Notes: generated by a model from the sequence alone, not told the origin. A DNA stretch of 64,000 bases from UBA2991 sp965221735 (GCA_965221735.1 OZ244910.1:496001-560000); one strand, 5' to 3'. Numbered from the stretch's first letter, positions 42,079 to 49,552 are shown. Program-made: numbers and translations.

Positions 42079-42411
42079 TCAGACGTGATCGCTGAGCGCA
42101 TCGGCGACCCACTGATTGAGGCTCTTTCCCTCCGCGGCAGCGGCGACGGAGACGCTTGCGTGGAGCTCCGGCTGGAGGCGCAGGTTGAACCGTCCCGAGT
42201 AGCGGCGTCGGGGCTCGACGCCATCCTCCGCGCACATCTCCAGGAACACCTTGAGCGAGGCCGCGCCCTCTCTCCTGAGCCCGGAAACGTCCTGGGCGTA
42301 GAAGTCGGCGCCACCGTTCAGGTCCAGAAACTCTCCACGGAACATGTCGATGTTCGGGTCGAACTGAATGACGGCGTGGTAGCCGTCAATCTCCATGATG
42401 TTGGTCTTCAT
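42079..42411 (-). CDS. hicB: HicB-type antitoxin, module 1
   Basis: 110 residues. The N-terminal half is the partial RNase H-like HicB fold (YHAVIQFDPNIDMFRGEFL). The C-terminal part has a ribbon-helix-helix DNA-binding stretch (RFNLRLQPELHASVSVAAAAEGKSLNQWVADAL). HicB neutralises the HicA toxin and represses the operon. The start codon overlaps the hicA stop by ATGA, so the antitoxin is translated after the toxin, the usual hicAB order. A palindrome upstream of hicA is the likely operator. Confidence 0.93.
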   Translation of the reverse strand: MKTNIMEIDGYHAVIQFDPNIDMFRGEFLDLNGGADFYAQDVSGLRREGAASLKVFLEMCAEDGVEPRRRYSGRFNLRLQPELHASVSVAAAAEGKSLNQWVADALSDHV

Positions 42412-42662
42412 GGCTCTACTCCGTTCCGCTTCAACCAGTTGCGAATGCTCACCACGGCTCCCTTGTCCGTGTTCGGCGAGGGATGTGGGCGATGGAACAC
42501 ACGCCGCTCGCCGAAGAGGCGCACACCAACGCGGGACCCTGCTCTCTCGCTAATCTCGCCGCCAAGTTCGACGAACAGCGCTTCGATGTCTCTCCACGGG
42601 ATGTTGGCGCTGACCGGACGGCCGAAGATCCGAGCGAGAGTTTGCCGGTGCCTGCGTTTCAA
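42408..42662 (-). CDS. hicA: HicA-type mRNA interferase toxin, module 1
   Basis: 84 residues, double-stranded-RNA-binding-like toxin. The conserved His that cleaves or holds RNA is in RVFHRPHPSP (about residues 56-62), and the N-terminus RRHRQTLARIF matches the family. The start is TTG at 42662: a TACTAT box ends 6 nt upstream and no ATG is in frame, so the mRNA is probably leaderless. HicA degrades mRNA under stress unless held by HicB. It is one of two hicAB modules in 4 kb; the other is at 45193-45788. Confidence 0.9.
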   Translation of the reverse strand: MKRRHRQTLARIFGRPVSANIPWRDIEALFVELGGEISERAGSRVGVRLFGERRVFHRPHPSPNTDKGAVVSIRNWLKRNGVEP

Positions 42663-42668
42663 GTGGCC

Positions 42669-42689
42669 ATAGTACCGAATGATGGTACT
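42669..42689 (-). promoter_or_regulatory. Promoter and operator of hicAB module 1
   Basis: -10 TACTAT (42669-42674, minus strand). Overlapping it is a perfect inverted repeat AGTACC/GGTACT (42671-42676 with 42684-42689), separated by 7 nt. A dimeric HicB could bind here and block RNA polymerase. Confidence 0.6.
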
Positions 42690-42730
42690 GCCTTCAAGCT
42701 GCCTCTCGCCACGAGCCTTGCTGAGGCCAG

Positions 42731-43366
42731 CTACCCGCCCGTCACCTCGAACACGAACCGCGCCGCCTCCCGTACCGCCTCCGCCAGGTTCTCCGCTTCC
42801 GTCCGCCCCGATGCCTTGCGCGGTTTGAGGCCGTGGTCGCCGTCGGTCAGCCAGTGCACCCGGACCCGCTCCGAGAGCGCGTACCCCGCCACCTCCTCCC
42901 GCCGCCCGAACGGGTCGCGCTCGCCCTGCAGGATCAGCACCGGCGTGCTGATGGCTTCGAGGTGGGCCGTGCGCAGGTTGTCGGGCTTCCCCGGCGGGTG
43001 GAACGGGTACCCGAGGCAGACCACCCCCGCGACGCCCGCCTCCTCCGCCACCATGCTCGCGATGCGCCCGCCCATCGACTTCCCTCCGACGACCAGCCCC
43101 TCCGCCCCGAGGTCGTTGATGACCTCCCGCCAGGCCGCCTCCAGCACCCGCGCCGGGTTCGGCCCCGGACGCTTCCCGGTCGTGCGTCTCGCGGCCATGT
43201 AGGGGAACTCGAAGCGCGCCGTGCGCACCCCCTCCTCCGCCAGCAGCGCCGAGACGCGTTCCATCCAGGGGTGATCCATGGGCGCCCCCGCCCCATGCGC
43301 CAGCACGAGCGTGGGCGCACTCTCCGGCCCGTCGATCAGGTAGTGGCCGCTCGCTTCCCCGGCCAT
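42731..43366 (-). CDS. Alpha/beta hydrolase, KANL3/Tex30-like
   Basis: 211 residues. Oxyanion region LVLAHGAGAPMDHPWM, nucleophile elbow GKSMGGRIAS (Ser about residue 97), acid residue in LQGERDPFG (about 148-156) and His in TDGDHGLKP. This is the catalytic triad order of the alpha/beta hydrolase fold and matches the Tex30/YqiA-type small hydrolases. It probably hydrolyses an ester or thioester; the substrate is not known. The gene lies 13 bp after the Zn-ribbon gene, in the same direction, so it may be co-expressed with the thiolase pair. Confidence 0.87.
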   Translation of the reverse strand: MAGEASGHYLIDGPESAPTLVLAHGAGAPMDHPWMERVSALLAEEGVRTARFEFPYMAARRTTGKRPGPNPARVLEAAWREVINDLGAEGLVVGGKSMGGRIASMVAEEAGVAGVVCLGYPFHPPGKPDNLRTAHLEAISTPVLILQGERDPFGRREEVAGYALSERVRVHWLTDGDHGLKPRKASGRTEAENLAEAVREAARFVFEVTGG

Positions 43367-43379
43367 CGAACGCCCGCTC

Positions 43380-43832
43380 CTACTCGACCACCCGCCACTG
43401 CACGAGCGTATACGCCTCGTCGCCCTCGCCCTTGTCCTCGAACACAGCCTCCACCTCCGCCCCGATCACGACGTCCTGCGTCCGGTCGCCGAGCAGGTTG
43501 CCGGCCATGCGCACGTTGCCCGCGTCCGGCAGCTCCACCAGCACGACGATGTACGGCGTCGCCTCTTGCAGCGCCGGGTGGACCGGGTGCCAGACCCGCT
43601 CCCAGCTGTAGATGATCCCGCGCCCCGAGACCCGCGTGTAGGTCAGGTCGTACGAGTGGCACTGGTAGCAGATCCACTCCGGCCCCCACTGGAAGCCGTC
43701 ACAGGCGCGGCACTGCTGCACCACCAGCTCGTGGCGCTTCGCCGCTTCCCAGAACTCGGCCCCCAGCCCGTCGATGGCGGGGCCGGGCCGGGGCAGGCCC
43801 TCCGGCAGGTAGCTCCGTGCTTCCGCGCTCAT
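43380..43832 (-). CDS. Zn-ribbon/OB-fold (DUF35-type) acyl-CoA-associated protein
   Basis: 150 residues with an N-terminal zinc ribbon (CRACDGFQWGPEWICYQCH) and an OB-fold, the typical partner of SCP-x-type thiolases. It is inferred to bind acyl-CoA or to form a complex with the thiolase that allows steroid- or lipid-side-chain or ketone metabolism. The start at ATG 43832 overlaps the thiolase stop (ATGA). The residues ahead of it in a longer frame look like non-coding translation. Confidence 0.92.
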   Translation of the reverse strand: MSAEARSYLPEGLPRPGPAIDGLGAEFWEAAKRHELVVQQCRACDGFQWGPEWICYQCHSYDLTYTRVSGRGIIYSWERVWHPVHPALQEATPYIVVLVELPDAGNVRMAGNLLGDRTQDVVIGAEVEAVFEDKGEGDEAYTLVQWRVVE

Positions 43833-45019
43833 GCGTCCACCCCCCGGTCCGCCGCCAGGATCAGGTCGCTCACCGGCTGCACCATCGGCCCCGACGTCAC
43901 CATCGAGACGTTCACGTCCGGCACCTGGCAGGTCGACTCGCCCCGCACCTGCCGCACCGCCTCGTGCACCAGCTCGAGGCCGTGCATGTAGCACTCCGCC
44001 AGGTTCCCCCCGCTCGTGTTGAGCGGCAGCTTCCCGTCCGGCGCGGAGAAGTTCTCCAGCGTGAAGAAGTCGTTCACCTCGTCCGGCTCGCAGAACCCGT
44101 GCTCGACCATGCTCATGAGCACCCCGCCGGTGAAGTTCTCGTAGCTCTGGAGCACGTCCACGTCCTCCGGGCCCACGCCCGCCATCGCGTACAGCCGCGG
44201 CGCCAGCGTCTTGAAGTTCGAGGTCGCGTAGTCGGGCGAGTTGTGCGCCGTCGCCGCCTGCCGGTAGTCCGACCCCTGGGCCGCGCTCAGCACCCAGGCC
44301 GGCTTCTGCTTCATGTCCTTCGCGCGCTCCGCGCTCGTCACGATCAGCGCCGCCGCGCCGTCGTTCTCCTGGCAGCAGTCGAACAGGTGGAAGGGCTCCA
44401 CGATCATGCGCGAGTTGTCGTACATCTCCTCGGTCAGCTCGCGCCCGTACATCACCGCTCGCGGGTTCGACTGCGCGTGCCGGTACGTGGCCAGCGAGAT
44501 CGCCCGCAGCGCCCTCTGCTCCGCGCCGTGGTCGTGCATGAAGCGCCGGATGCGCATCGCGAACGACTGCGCCGGCGAGAGCAGCCCGTAGGGGGCGGTG
44601 AAGGCCATTGCGCCGGGCGCCACGGGAATGTCCGCCCCCTGCCCGAACCGCCCGAACTGGCCCTGCGCCAGCCCGCGGTACACGACCACGTACTTCGAGT
44701 ACCCCGCGACCACCGCCGCCACCGCATTCGCGACCGCTCCGGAGCCACCGCCACCGCCACCGCCCCAGACCATGTTGCTGAAGGTCAGGTCCCTGGTGCC
44801 CAGCGCCGTCGACAGCCGGGGCGGGTCGTTACGGTCGTTCGCGTAGGCCGCGAACCCGTCGATGTCGCGCACGTCGATGCCCGCGTCTTCGGCGGCCAGC
44901 TGGATGGCGTCGAGCACCAGCTTGACCTCGGGGTCGGGCGACTGTCCGCGCTTGTAGTAGGTCGTCTCGCCGATACCAACGATGGCGGTCTTGCCCCGCA
45001 TGGTGGCGTCCTCCGTCAT
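43829..45019 (-). CDS. SCP-x/thiolase-like protein without a visible nucleophilic Cys
   Basis: 396 residues of the thiolase superfamily, of the non-decarboxylating SCP2-thiolase/lipid-transfer group. A glycine-rich loop GGGGGGGSG stands where classical thiolases have the acyl-accepting Cys. The C-terminal SGGNLAECYMHGLELVHEAVRQ and LQSYENFTGGVL motifs match the group. It may bind acyl-CoA or act in retro-aldol cleavage with the DUF35 protein. The ATG at 45019 has a GGGAGG site. The longer frame to 45076 is rejected, because TACGAT at 45053-45058 is the likely -10. The poly-Gly run is encoded by a CCACCG repeat (44743-44765). Confidence 0.88.
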   Translation of the reverse strand: MTEDATMRGKTAIVGIGETTYYKRGQSPDPEVKLVLDAIQLAAEDAGIDVRDIDGFAAYANDRNDPPRLSTALGTRDLTFSNMVWGGGGGGGSGAVANAVAAVVAGYSKYVVVYRGLAQGQFGRFGQGADIPVAPGAMAFTAPYGLLSPAQSFAMRIRRFMHDHGAEQRALRAISLATYRHAQSNPRAVMYGRELTEEMYDNSRMIVEPFHLFDCCQENDGAAALIVTSAERAKDMKQKPAWVLSAAQGSDYRQAATAHNSPDYATSNFKTLAPRLYAMAGVGPEDVDVLQSYENFTGGVLMSMVEHGFCEPDEVNDFFTLENFSAPDGKLPLNTSGGNLAECYMHGLELVHEAVRQVRGESTCQVPDVNVSMVTSGPMVQPVSDLILAADRGVDA

Positions 45020-45177
45020 GCCTGCCTCCCGGCGCTGTAAGGGTATGGCCGAATCGTACACGCCACCCCCGTACATGGCCTTGTGGAGAAAGCGAACGCC
45101 GGTGCGAAGGTGAGGTTCACCCGAGGCTGGGGTGGGCGAGCCATGCCTTCTCGTACCAGACGCGAGGTATCGAAAGG

Positions 45178-45186
45178 TGATATCAT
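45178..45186 (+). promoter_or_regulatory. Promoter and operator of hicAB module 2
   Basis: TATCAT (45181-45186) is a -10 box 6 nt before the GTG of hicA. It overlaps the perfect 8-bp palindrome TGATATCA (45178-45185). A related GGTATC half-site lies at 45166-45171. Confidence 0.55.
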
Positions 45187-45192
45187 GAGACT

Positions 45193-45462
45193 GTGCGCAC
45201 CAGGCATCGGAGAGTGCTGGAAGCGATCTTCCGGCATCCTCCGCCGGCGACGCTGCGCTGGAATGACATCGAGTCGTTGTTCCTGGCCTGTGGAGCCTAC
45301 ATCGAGGAGCGGCAGGGCTCGCGCATCGCCGTCGAGATCAACGGAGTGGTGGGGTACTTCCACCGCCCGCACCCTCGAAAAGAGGCCCACCGGGGCGCCA
45401 TTGGCTCGGTACGCATATTCCTCACGCGAGCGGGGGTAACACCGGAAGGGGAGGAGCGATGA
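45193..45462 (+). CDS. hicA: HicA-type mRNA interferase toxin, module 2
   Basis: 89 residues. The N-terminus RTRHRRVLEAIFRHPPPATLRWNDIESLF and the catalytic YFHRPHP (about 55-61) match HicA and module 1. A GTG start is used; TATCAT ends 6 nt upstream, so the mRNA is likely leaderless. The C-terminal tail holds a Shine-Dalgarno-like GGGGAGG just ahead of hicB. It cleaves mRNA unless bound by HicB. Sequence differences from module 1 suggest each pair is self-specific. Confidence 0.9.
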   Translation: MRTRHRRVLEAIFRHPPPATLRWNDIESLFLACGAYIEERQGSRIAVEINGVVGYFHRPHPRKEAHRGAIGSVRIFLTRAGVTPEGEER

Positions 45463-45788
45463 CGATGATGGAGCACCGGGGCTACCGTGGGGTGGTCTCG
45501 TTCGACGACGACGCCGGCGTCCTCTTTGGCGAGGTGATCGGCACGCGTGACATGATCACCTTCGAGGGCGAGTCCGTTGCGGAGGTCCAGGTCGCCTTCC
45601 GCGAATCCGTCGACGGATACCTCGAATTCTGCGAGGACCGAGGCCGCGAGCCGGACAAGCCCTTCTCCGGCAAGATCCCGCTGCGCATCTCGCCGGACCT
45701 CCACCGCGCCGCAACCGAAGCTGCCCGGGCCCGTGGCAAGAGCCTCAACGCCTGGCTCGCCGAGACCGTGGCCGAGGCCGTGCGCTGA
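45459..45788 (+). CDS. hicB: HicB-type antitoxin, module 2
   Basis: 109 residues. HicB fold (YRGVVSFDDDAGVLFGEVIGTRDMITFEG) followed by a ribbon-helix-helix-like tail (KIPLRISPDLHRAATEAARARGKSLNAWLAETV). It overlaps hicA by ATGA and has a GGGGAGG site, so translation is coupled and probably enhanced relative to the toxin. It is the repressor and inhibitor of module 2. Confidence 0.92.
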   Translation: MTMMEHRGYRGVVSFDDDAGVLFGEVIGTRDMITFEGESVAEVQVAFRESVDGYLEFCEDRGREPDKPFSGKIPLRISPDLHRAATEAARARGKSLNAWLAETVAEAVR

Positions 45789-45899
45789 CCCGTGCCATCA
45801 CCCCCTTCCCCCTCGTGTCCCCCGCGCGTTTTACTCCACGTCGCGCCTGCCGTCCGGCCTGGACTACGGTGACGAGTCGTATGCACTGACGGGCCAACC

Positions 45900-45918
45900 G
45901 GGGGACCGCAGATCCCCC
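45900..45918 (+). terminator. Possible terminator after hicAB module 2
   Basis: 6-bp stem GGGGGA/TCCCCC with a 7-nt loop, about 110 bp past the hicB stop. It is close to the next promoter and has no U tract, so the evidence is weak. Confidence 0.3.
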
Positions 45919-45945
45919 AGTTCTACCCCCTGCTACCATCCCGCC

Positions 45946-46350
45946 ATGCCCGAATCCGGCGCCATGGAACGCTACATCGACCCCACCGAGCAGCTCGTTA
46001 TCGAGATATTCGTGCGAGACATCGCGAAGTCGACGGCGTTCTACCGGCGGCTGGGCTTCGAGCTGCTGCGGGACGACGGCGACTTCGCGGAGTTGACCTG
46101 GGAGGGCAACCGCCTCTTCCTTGATGAGCGGGGAGAGGCGATGGGTCCGGTGCCTGACACCGTGCAGGCCAACGTTCGCGTGATGGTTCCCGATGTGGAC
46201 CGTTACTGGGATCTGGCGGCGGAGATGGGCGCGCGCGTCCTCGCCCCGATCGCGGACAAGTCCTACGGCCTGCGCGACTTCGCCATCGCCGACCCCGACG
46301 GGTTCGCCGTGCGGCTCGCCACCCGCCTCGAAGACCTGGGCCGAGGCTAG
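45946..46350 (+). CDS. VOC-superfamily protein
   Basis: 134 residues, glyoxalase/bleomycin-resistance-like fold. The N-terminal half is VIEIFVRDIAKSTAFYRRLGFELL; the C-terminal half ends DPDGFAVRLATR, the classical VOC ending. A TACCAT box ends 6 nt before the ATG, so the mRNA is predicted leaderless. Function unknown; binding of a small toxic metabolite or an isomerase-like role is possible. The Tag glycosylase gene starts 8 bp downstream, so they may be co-transcribed. Confidence 0.85.
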   Translation: MPESGAMERYIDPTEQLVIEIFVRDIAKSTAFYRRLGFELLRDDGDFAELTWEGNRLFLDERGEAMGPVPDTVQANVRVMVPDVDRYWDLAAEMGARVLAPIADKSYGLRDFAIADPDGFAVRLATRLEDLGRG

Positions 46351-46358
46351 TCGCCGTC

Positions 46359-46925
46359 ATGCCCGGAGTGACCCGCTGCGAGTGGGCCGGTGACGACCCC
46401 CTCATGCAGCAGTATCACGACGAGGAGTGGGGCGTCCCCACCCACGGCGACCGCGACCTGTTCGAGCTGCTCGTGCTCGAAGGGGCGCAGGCGGGACTCT
46501 CGTGGCGCACGGTTCTGCACCGCCGTGAGGGGTACCGCGCTGCCTTCGACGGCTTCGACATCGCGGCCGTCGCCGCCTACGACGATGCCGACCGCGAACG
46601 CCTCCGCGCCGACGCCGGCATCATTCGCAACCGCGCCAAGATCGACGCTGCCATCGCCGGCGCCCGGGCCATCCCCGTCGTGCAGGCCGAGCACGGTTCC
46701 CTCGACGCCTTCCTCTGGTCGTTCGTCGGTGGCGAGCCCCGCCGCAACGCCTTCGCGAGCCTCGCCGACCTGCCCGCCCAGACCGACGAGTCGCGGGCCA
46801 TGAGCAAGGCCCTGAAGGGCTACGGCTTCTCCTTCGTCGGGCCGACCATCTGCTACGCCTTCATGCAGTCGGCGGGCCTCGTGAACGATCACGTCACGAG
46901 CTGCTTCCGCTACGGGCAGGTCTGA
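46359..46925 (+). CDS. tag: 3-methyladenine DNA glycosylase I
   Basis: 188 residues, near the standard length. It excises 3-methyladenine from DNA. The N-terminus RCEWAGDDPLMQQYHDEEWGVP has the Cys and His-Asp of the Tag zinc site and substrate pocket, and the C-terminus NDHVTSCF gives the other zinc ligands. LEGAQAGLSWRTVLHRREGYRAAF is the helix-hairpin part of the family. It lies 8 bp downstream of the VOC gene in the same direction. Confidence 0.95.
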   Translation: MPGVTRCEWAGDDPLMQQYHDEEWGVPTHGDRDLFELLVLEGAQAGLSWRTVLHRREGYRAAFDGFDIAAVAAYDDADRERLRADAGIIRNRAKIDAAIAGARAIPVVQAEHGSLDAFLWSFVGGEPRRNAFASLADLPAQTDESRAMSKALKGYGFSFVGPTICYAFMQSAGLVNDHVTSCFRYGQV

Positions 46926-46930
46926 CCGCC

Positions 46931-47326
46931 TTACGCCGCCGGAATCTCCTTCGGCCATATCGCTGCGGGGAGCCAGCGCGAGAACAGCCGCACCGCTTCC
47001 TCGTCGCGCCGGTCCGGCGAGAGCATGTACTTCGCCTTCCCCTTGCCCGATCGCGAGAACGCGAACGTGCCGCTGGCCGTCTTCCCGGTGGCGATGAACC
47101 CGTTCGCGTTGTTCGAGCTGATGGCGATGACCCCGTTCGCGTTTACGCTCGAGAACGCGATCACGCCGGTCGCGTTCATGGTCGCGAAGGCCACAACCCC
47201 GATCGCGTTGACGGCGCTGATCGCAACCAGCCCGATGGAGTTGACGACGCCGACGGCGACCAGCCCGATGGCGTTGACCGCGCTGATCGCGACGAACGCG
47301 ATGGCGTTGTTGCTGTCGAAGCTCAT
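46931..47326 (-). CDS. Undecapeptide-repeat protein of unknown function
   Basis: 131 residues. Residues 7-83 are seven consecutive 11-residue repeats of consensus NA-x-G-x-x-A-x-x-x-x (for example NAIGLVAVGVV, NSIGLVAISAV, NAIGVVAFATM, NANGVIAISSN). An imperfect eighth unit (ASGTFAFSRSG) follows, then a basic/amphipathic C-terminal segment (KAKYMLSPDRRDEEAVRLFSRWLPAAIW). The regular Gly/Ala and hydrophobic positions suggest a beta-solenoid or a membrane-associating repeat. There is no signal peptide. I do not recognise the family. A GGAGG site precedes the ATG. It converges with tag. Confidence 0.75.
   Translation of the reverse strand: MSFDSNNAIAFVAISAVNAIGLVAVGVVNSIGLVAISAVNAIGVVAFATMNATGVIAFSSVNANGVIAISSNNANGFIATGKTASGTFAFSRSGKGKAKYMLSPDRRDEEAVRLFSRWLPAAIWPKEIPAA
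47078..47308 (-). repeat. Seven 33-bp in-frame tandem repeats
   Basis: Coding repeats for the 11-residue units, in the gene at 46931-47326. They are degenerate at the DNA level, mainly at third codon positions, so selection on the protein is likely. Confidence 0.7.
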
Positions 47327-47374
47327 GGCGCTACCTCCACCAGGGATTGTGCTTCAGCTTCGGGGAGGGCAACC

Positions 47375-48040
47375 CTACGTCGCCACCACCCGGTAGCGGG
47401 TCGCGTCCAGCGACTCCATCACGTCCGCGATCCCGGCCGGCATCCGCTCGACGCCGTCCGTGCCGCGCGGGGCGCCGTACCGCTCCTCCAGCGATGCCAC
47501 CCGCGCGTCGAGCACGTCCTGGTCGCGCCACTGCTCGAACCAGCAGATCTGCCCCGGGATGTCCTCGCGCTCATGGGCGATGTGCGTGACGTTCCCCGGG
47601 AACTCCTGGCCCGTGCGGCTCAGATCGACGGCCAGGTCCCGCAGGTCCCCCTCCCGTTCCGGCTTCGCCCGCGCGACTGCCCAGCCCGTGATCGATGCCT
47701 CGTACCAGTCCCGGTCCGGATTCACGTGGTTCCGCAGCAGCTCGTACCCGAGCTGCTCCCGGTGCTGGATGGACGTGTACAGCCGCGACCCCTCGGGCCC
47801 CTCCGGGCTCCCCGCCAGCATCGGCCGGATGCGCTCAACGTGGCGCTCCAACAGGGGCATCGTTGCCCACTGCTCGTACCAGAGGAAGTCGCGCGGGTCG
47901 TCCAGGTTCTGCAGGCAGATGTAGATGTCGCAGCCCTCGTCCAGCCGGTTCGAGGTCTCCGTCAGCTCGTTCGCGATGGCGATGAAGCTGTTCTCCCGCC
48001 CGGGCCGCGCCGTCAGTCCCACCGTCCACGTGATCACCAC
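47375..48040 (-). CDS. Tandem antibiotic-biosynthesis-monooxygenase (ABM) domain protein
   Basis: 221 residues with two ABM domains, the ferredoxin-like fold of quinol and anthrone oxygenases. The first is ITWTVGLTARPGRENSFIAI to FLWYEQWATMPLLERHVERI; the second starts near residue 115 (ASITGWAVARAKPEREGDL) and ends CWFEQWRDQDVLDARV. The GTG at 48040 is chosen because a GGGAG site lies 5 nt upstream, one base after the DinB-like stop. A longer frame would overlap DinB. Function unknown; such proteins may degrade quinones or heme, or act as cofactor-free monooxygenases. Probably in an operon with the DinB-like gene. Confidence 0.8.
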   Translation of the reverse strand: MVITWTVGLTARPGRENSFIAIANELTETSNRLDEGCDIYICLQNLDDPRDFLWYEQWATMPLLERHVERIRPMLAGSPEGPEGSRLYTSIQHREQLGYELLRNHVNPDRDWYEASITGWAVARAKPEREGDLRDLAVDLSRTGQEFPGNVTHIAHEREDIPGQICWFEQWRDQDVLDARVASLEERYGAPRGTDGVERMPAGIADVMESLDATRYRVVAT

Positions 48041-48041
48041 G

Positions 48042-48557
48042 TCAGGCTCCCTGCCCGATGTCCGGGCCCTCGAGGACACCGGCGAGGTCGCCGGGGAAGT
48101 CGTCCCCGCGCCCCCGCCGCGTCGCCACCTCCCCGATGTGGTAGTACGTGTGCGCGATCATGCGGTACACGAGGTAGCGCAGCGTCGTCGCCGGAAACGG
48201 CCCCCAGGCCGGCACCGTCGTCGCCGCCAGGTCCGCATCGCTCATGCCGCGAAGGAACGCTTCCGCCTCCGCCCGCACCTCGCGCGCGGCCGCCGCGATC
48301 GCCTCCCAGTCCCCGCACTCGCCGCTGAATTCGTACTGGGCGTGCTCGGCCGCGAACGTGGGGTGCATCGCCCCGCCCCGCATCACCTCGTTCACGAAAA
48401 AGTCGAACCCGCCGAGCAGATGCCGGAGTGTCCACCCGAACGCGCTTGCGTCGTCCGGACGAGCGGTCGCCTCCTCCGCGGTCATTTCCGCGTAGGCACG
48501 GTCGAGGTCGTCCCAGGCGTCGAACAGCATTGGCACGAGGGTCTGGTCGCCAGGCAT
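48042..48557 (-). CDS. DinB-superfamily protein
   Basis: 171 residues, four-helix bundle. Potential metal-binding His are in WTLRHLLGG (about 42-50) and HTYYHIGE (about 137-144), in the order of DinB/YfiT-like metalloproteins. Many members transfer low-molecular-weight thiols or respond to stress; the function here is unknown. The ATG has a GGGGAGG site and TAGACT (48594-48599, minus strand) is the probable -10. One base separates its stop from the ABM gene's start, so the two are coupled. Confidence 0.85.
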   Translation of the reverse strand: MPGDQTLVPMLFDAWDDLDRAYAEMTAEEATARPDDASAFGWTLRHLLGGFDFFVNEVMRGGAMHPTFAAEHAQYEFSGECGDWEAIAAAAREVRAEAEAFLRGMSDADLAATTVPAWGPFPATTLRYLVYRMIAHTYYHIGEVATRRGRGDDFPGDLAGVLEGPDIGQGA

Positions 48558-48644
48558 CGCAACCTCCCCGGGAGAGTGGCGGCAGTCTACGCGCTTGCAG
48601 CAGGGCCCTGCGGGATCGCTATTGCTTGGTAGGTGACTGAAACA

Positions 48645-48788
48645 ATGAACCTCGACGCCGAGGAAGAACTTACCGACGAGGAAAAGCGCCGCAAGAGAGC
48701 GGTACTCCAGATGCTTGCCGACCGAGACGAGCGCCAGCCCATGTCACGCGAGGAGTTCAAGAGGCTGCGCGACGAAGCCCGGCCTTAG
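48645..48788 (+). CDS. Small charged protein of 47 residues
   Basis: 47 residues, highly charged and helical (MNLDAEEELTDEEKRRKRAV then a stretch ending MSREEFKRLRDEARP). An in-frame GTG at 48633 is an alternative start. The last four bases overlap the stop of the convergent ATPase (TTAG). The acidic-then-basic pattern and strict frame are consistent with a real gene, perhaps a small antitoxin-like or regulatory protein, but no homologue is recognised and no clear promoter is seen. Confidence 0.4.
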   Translation: MNLDAEEELTDEEKRRKRAVLQMLADRDERQPMSREEFKRLRDEARP

Positions 48789-49552
48789 CCTGTTCCGCCC
48801 CCGTCCAATGCGGCCAGCAGTCGCGCCTTGTCCGCCACGAACTCCGGGTCCGTCACGATCTCTGGCCGGCGCGGCCGCGGGTAGTTCACCTCGAAGCGCG
48901 CGGCCATGCGCGCGGGGCGGGGGGTCATCACGTAGGCCACGTCCGAGAGGATGAGCGCTTCCTCCACGTCGTGCGTCACGAAGAGCACGGTGCGCGCGTC
49001 GCTCGCCCAGACCTCCTGCAGCCACTGGTGCATCTCCCGGCGCGTGATCGCGTCCAGCGCCCCGAACGGCTCGTCCAAGAGCAGCACGTGGCGCGGCACG
49101 AGGAACGTCCGCAGCAGCGCGAGCCGTTGCCGCATCCCTCCGCTCAACTGCGAGGGCCAGCTCTCCTCGAATCCCGCCAGCCCGAACCGCTCGAACAGGT
49201 CGAGCGCGTGCTGCCTCGCCTCCGCCTTCGGCTCCCCCGCGATCTCCGCGCCCAGCACGGCGTTCCCGATCGCCTTCCGCCAGGGGAGCAGCAGGTCCTT
49301 CTGCGGCATGTAGGCGGCCAGGCCCGGCTCCCCGATCGTGGACTGCCCTTCGATCCGCGCCTCGCCCCCGTCCGGCGCGAGCAGCCCCGCGAGCACCTGC
49401 AGCAGCGTGCTCTTGCCGCAGCCGCTCGGCCCCACGAGGCTCACGAACGCGCCCGGCGCCGCCTCCAGGTCCACCCCGTCGAGCACCTCGACGGGGCGGG
49501 CCCCCGGAAACGTGTGTCGCAGCCCGCGTATGGCGACGGCTGCTTCGCTCAT
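48785..49552 (-). CDS. thiZ: ABC transporter ATPase of a thiamine-precursor uptake system
   Basis: 255 residues, NitT/TauT/ThiZ-type ATPase. Walker A is GPSGCGKST (about 39-47), the signature is LSGGMRQRLAL, Walker B is VLLLDEPFGALDA, and the His switch is in FVTHDVEEAL. It energises the permease encoded by the gene at 50556. The AGGAGG site is 5 nt before the ATG. It is the last gene of the riboswitch-controlled operon (MTH1187-type protein, permease, binding protein, ATPase). Confidence 0.93.
   Translation of the reverse strand: MSEAAVAIRGLRHTFPGARPVEVLDGVDLEAAPGAFVSLVGPSGCGKSTLLQVLAGLLAPDGGEARIEGQSTIGEPGLAAYMPQKDLLLPWRKAIGNAVLGAEIAGEPKAEARQHALDLFERFGLAGFEESWPSQLSGGMRQRLALLRTFLVPRHVLLLDEPFGALDAITRREMHQWLQEVWASDARTVLFVTHDVEEALILSDVAYVMTPRPARMAARFEVNYPRPRRPEIVTDPEFVADKARLLAALDGGGTG

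Noticed and set aside
44743..44765. CCACCG tandem repeat as a possible regulatory repeat or CRISPR-like unit.
   Set aside because: It is in frame inside the thiolase gene and encodes a polyglycine loop; it has no spacers.
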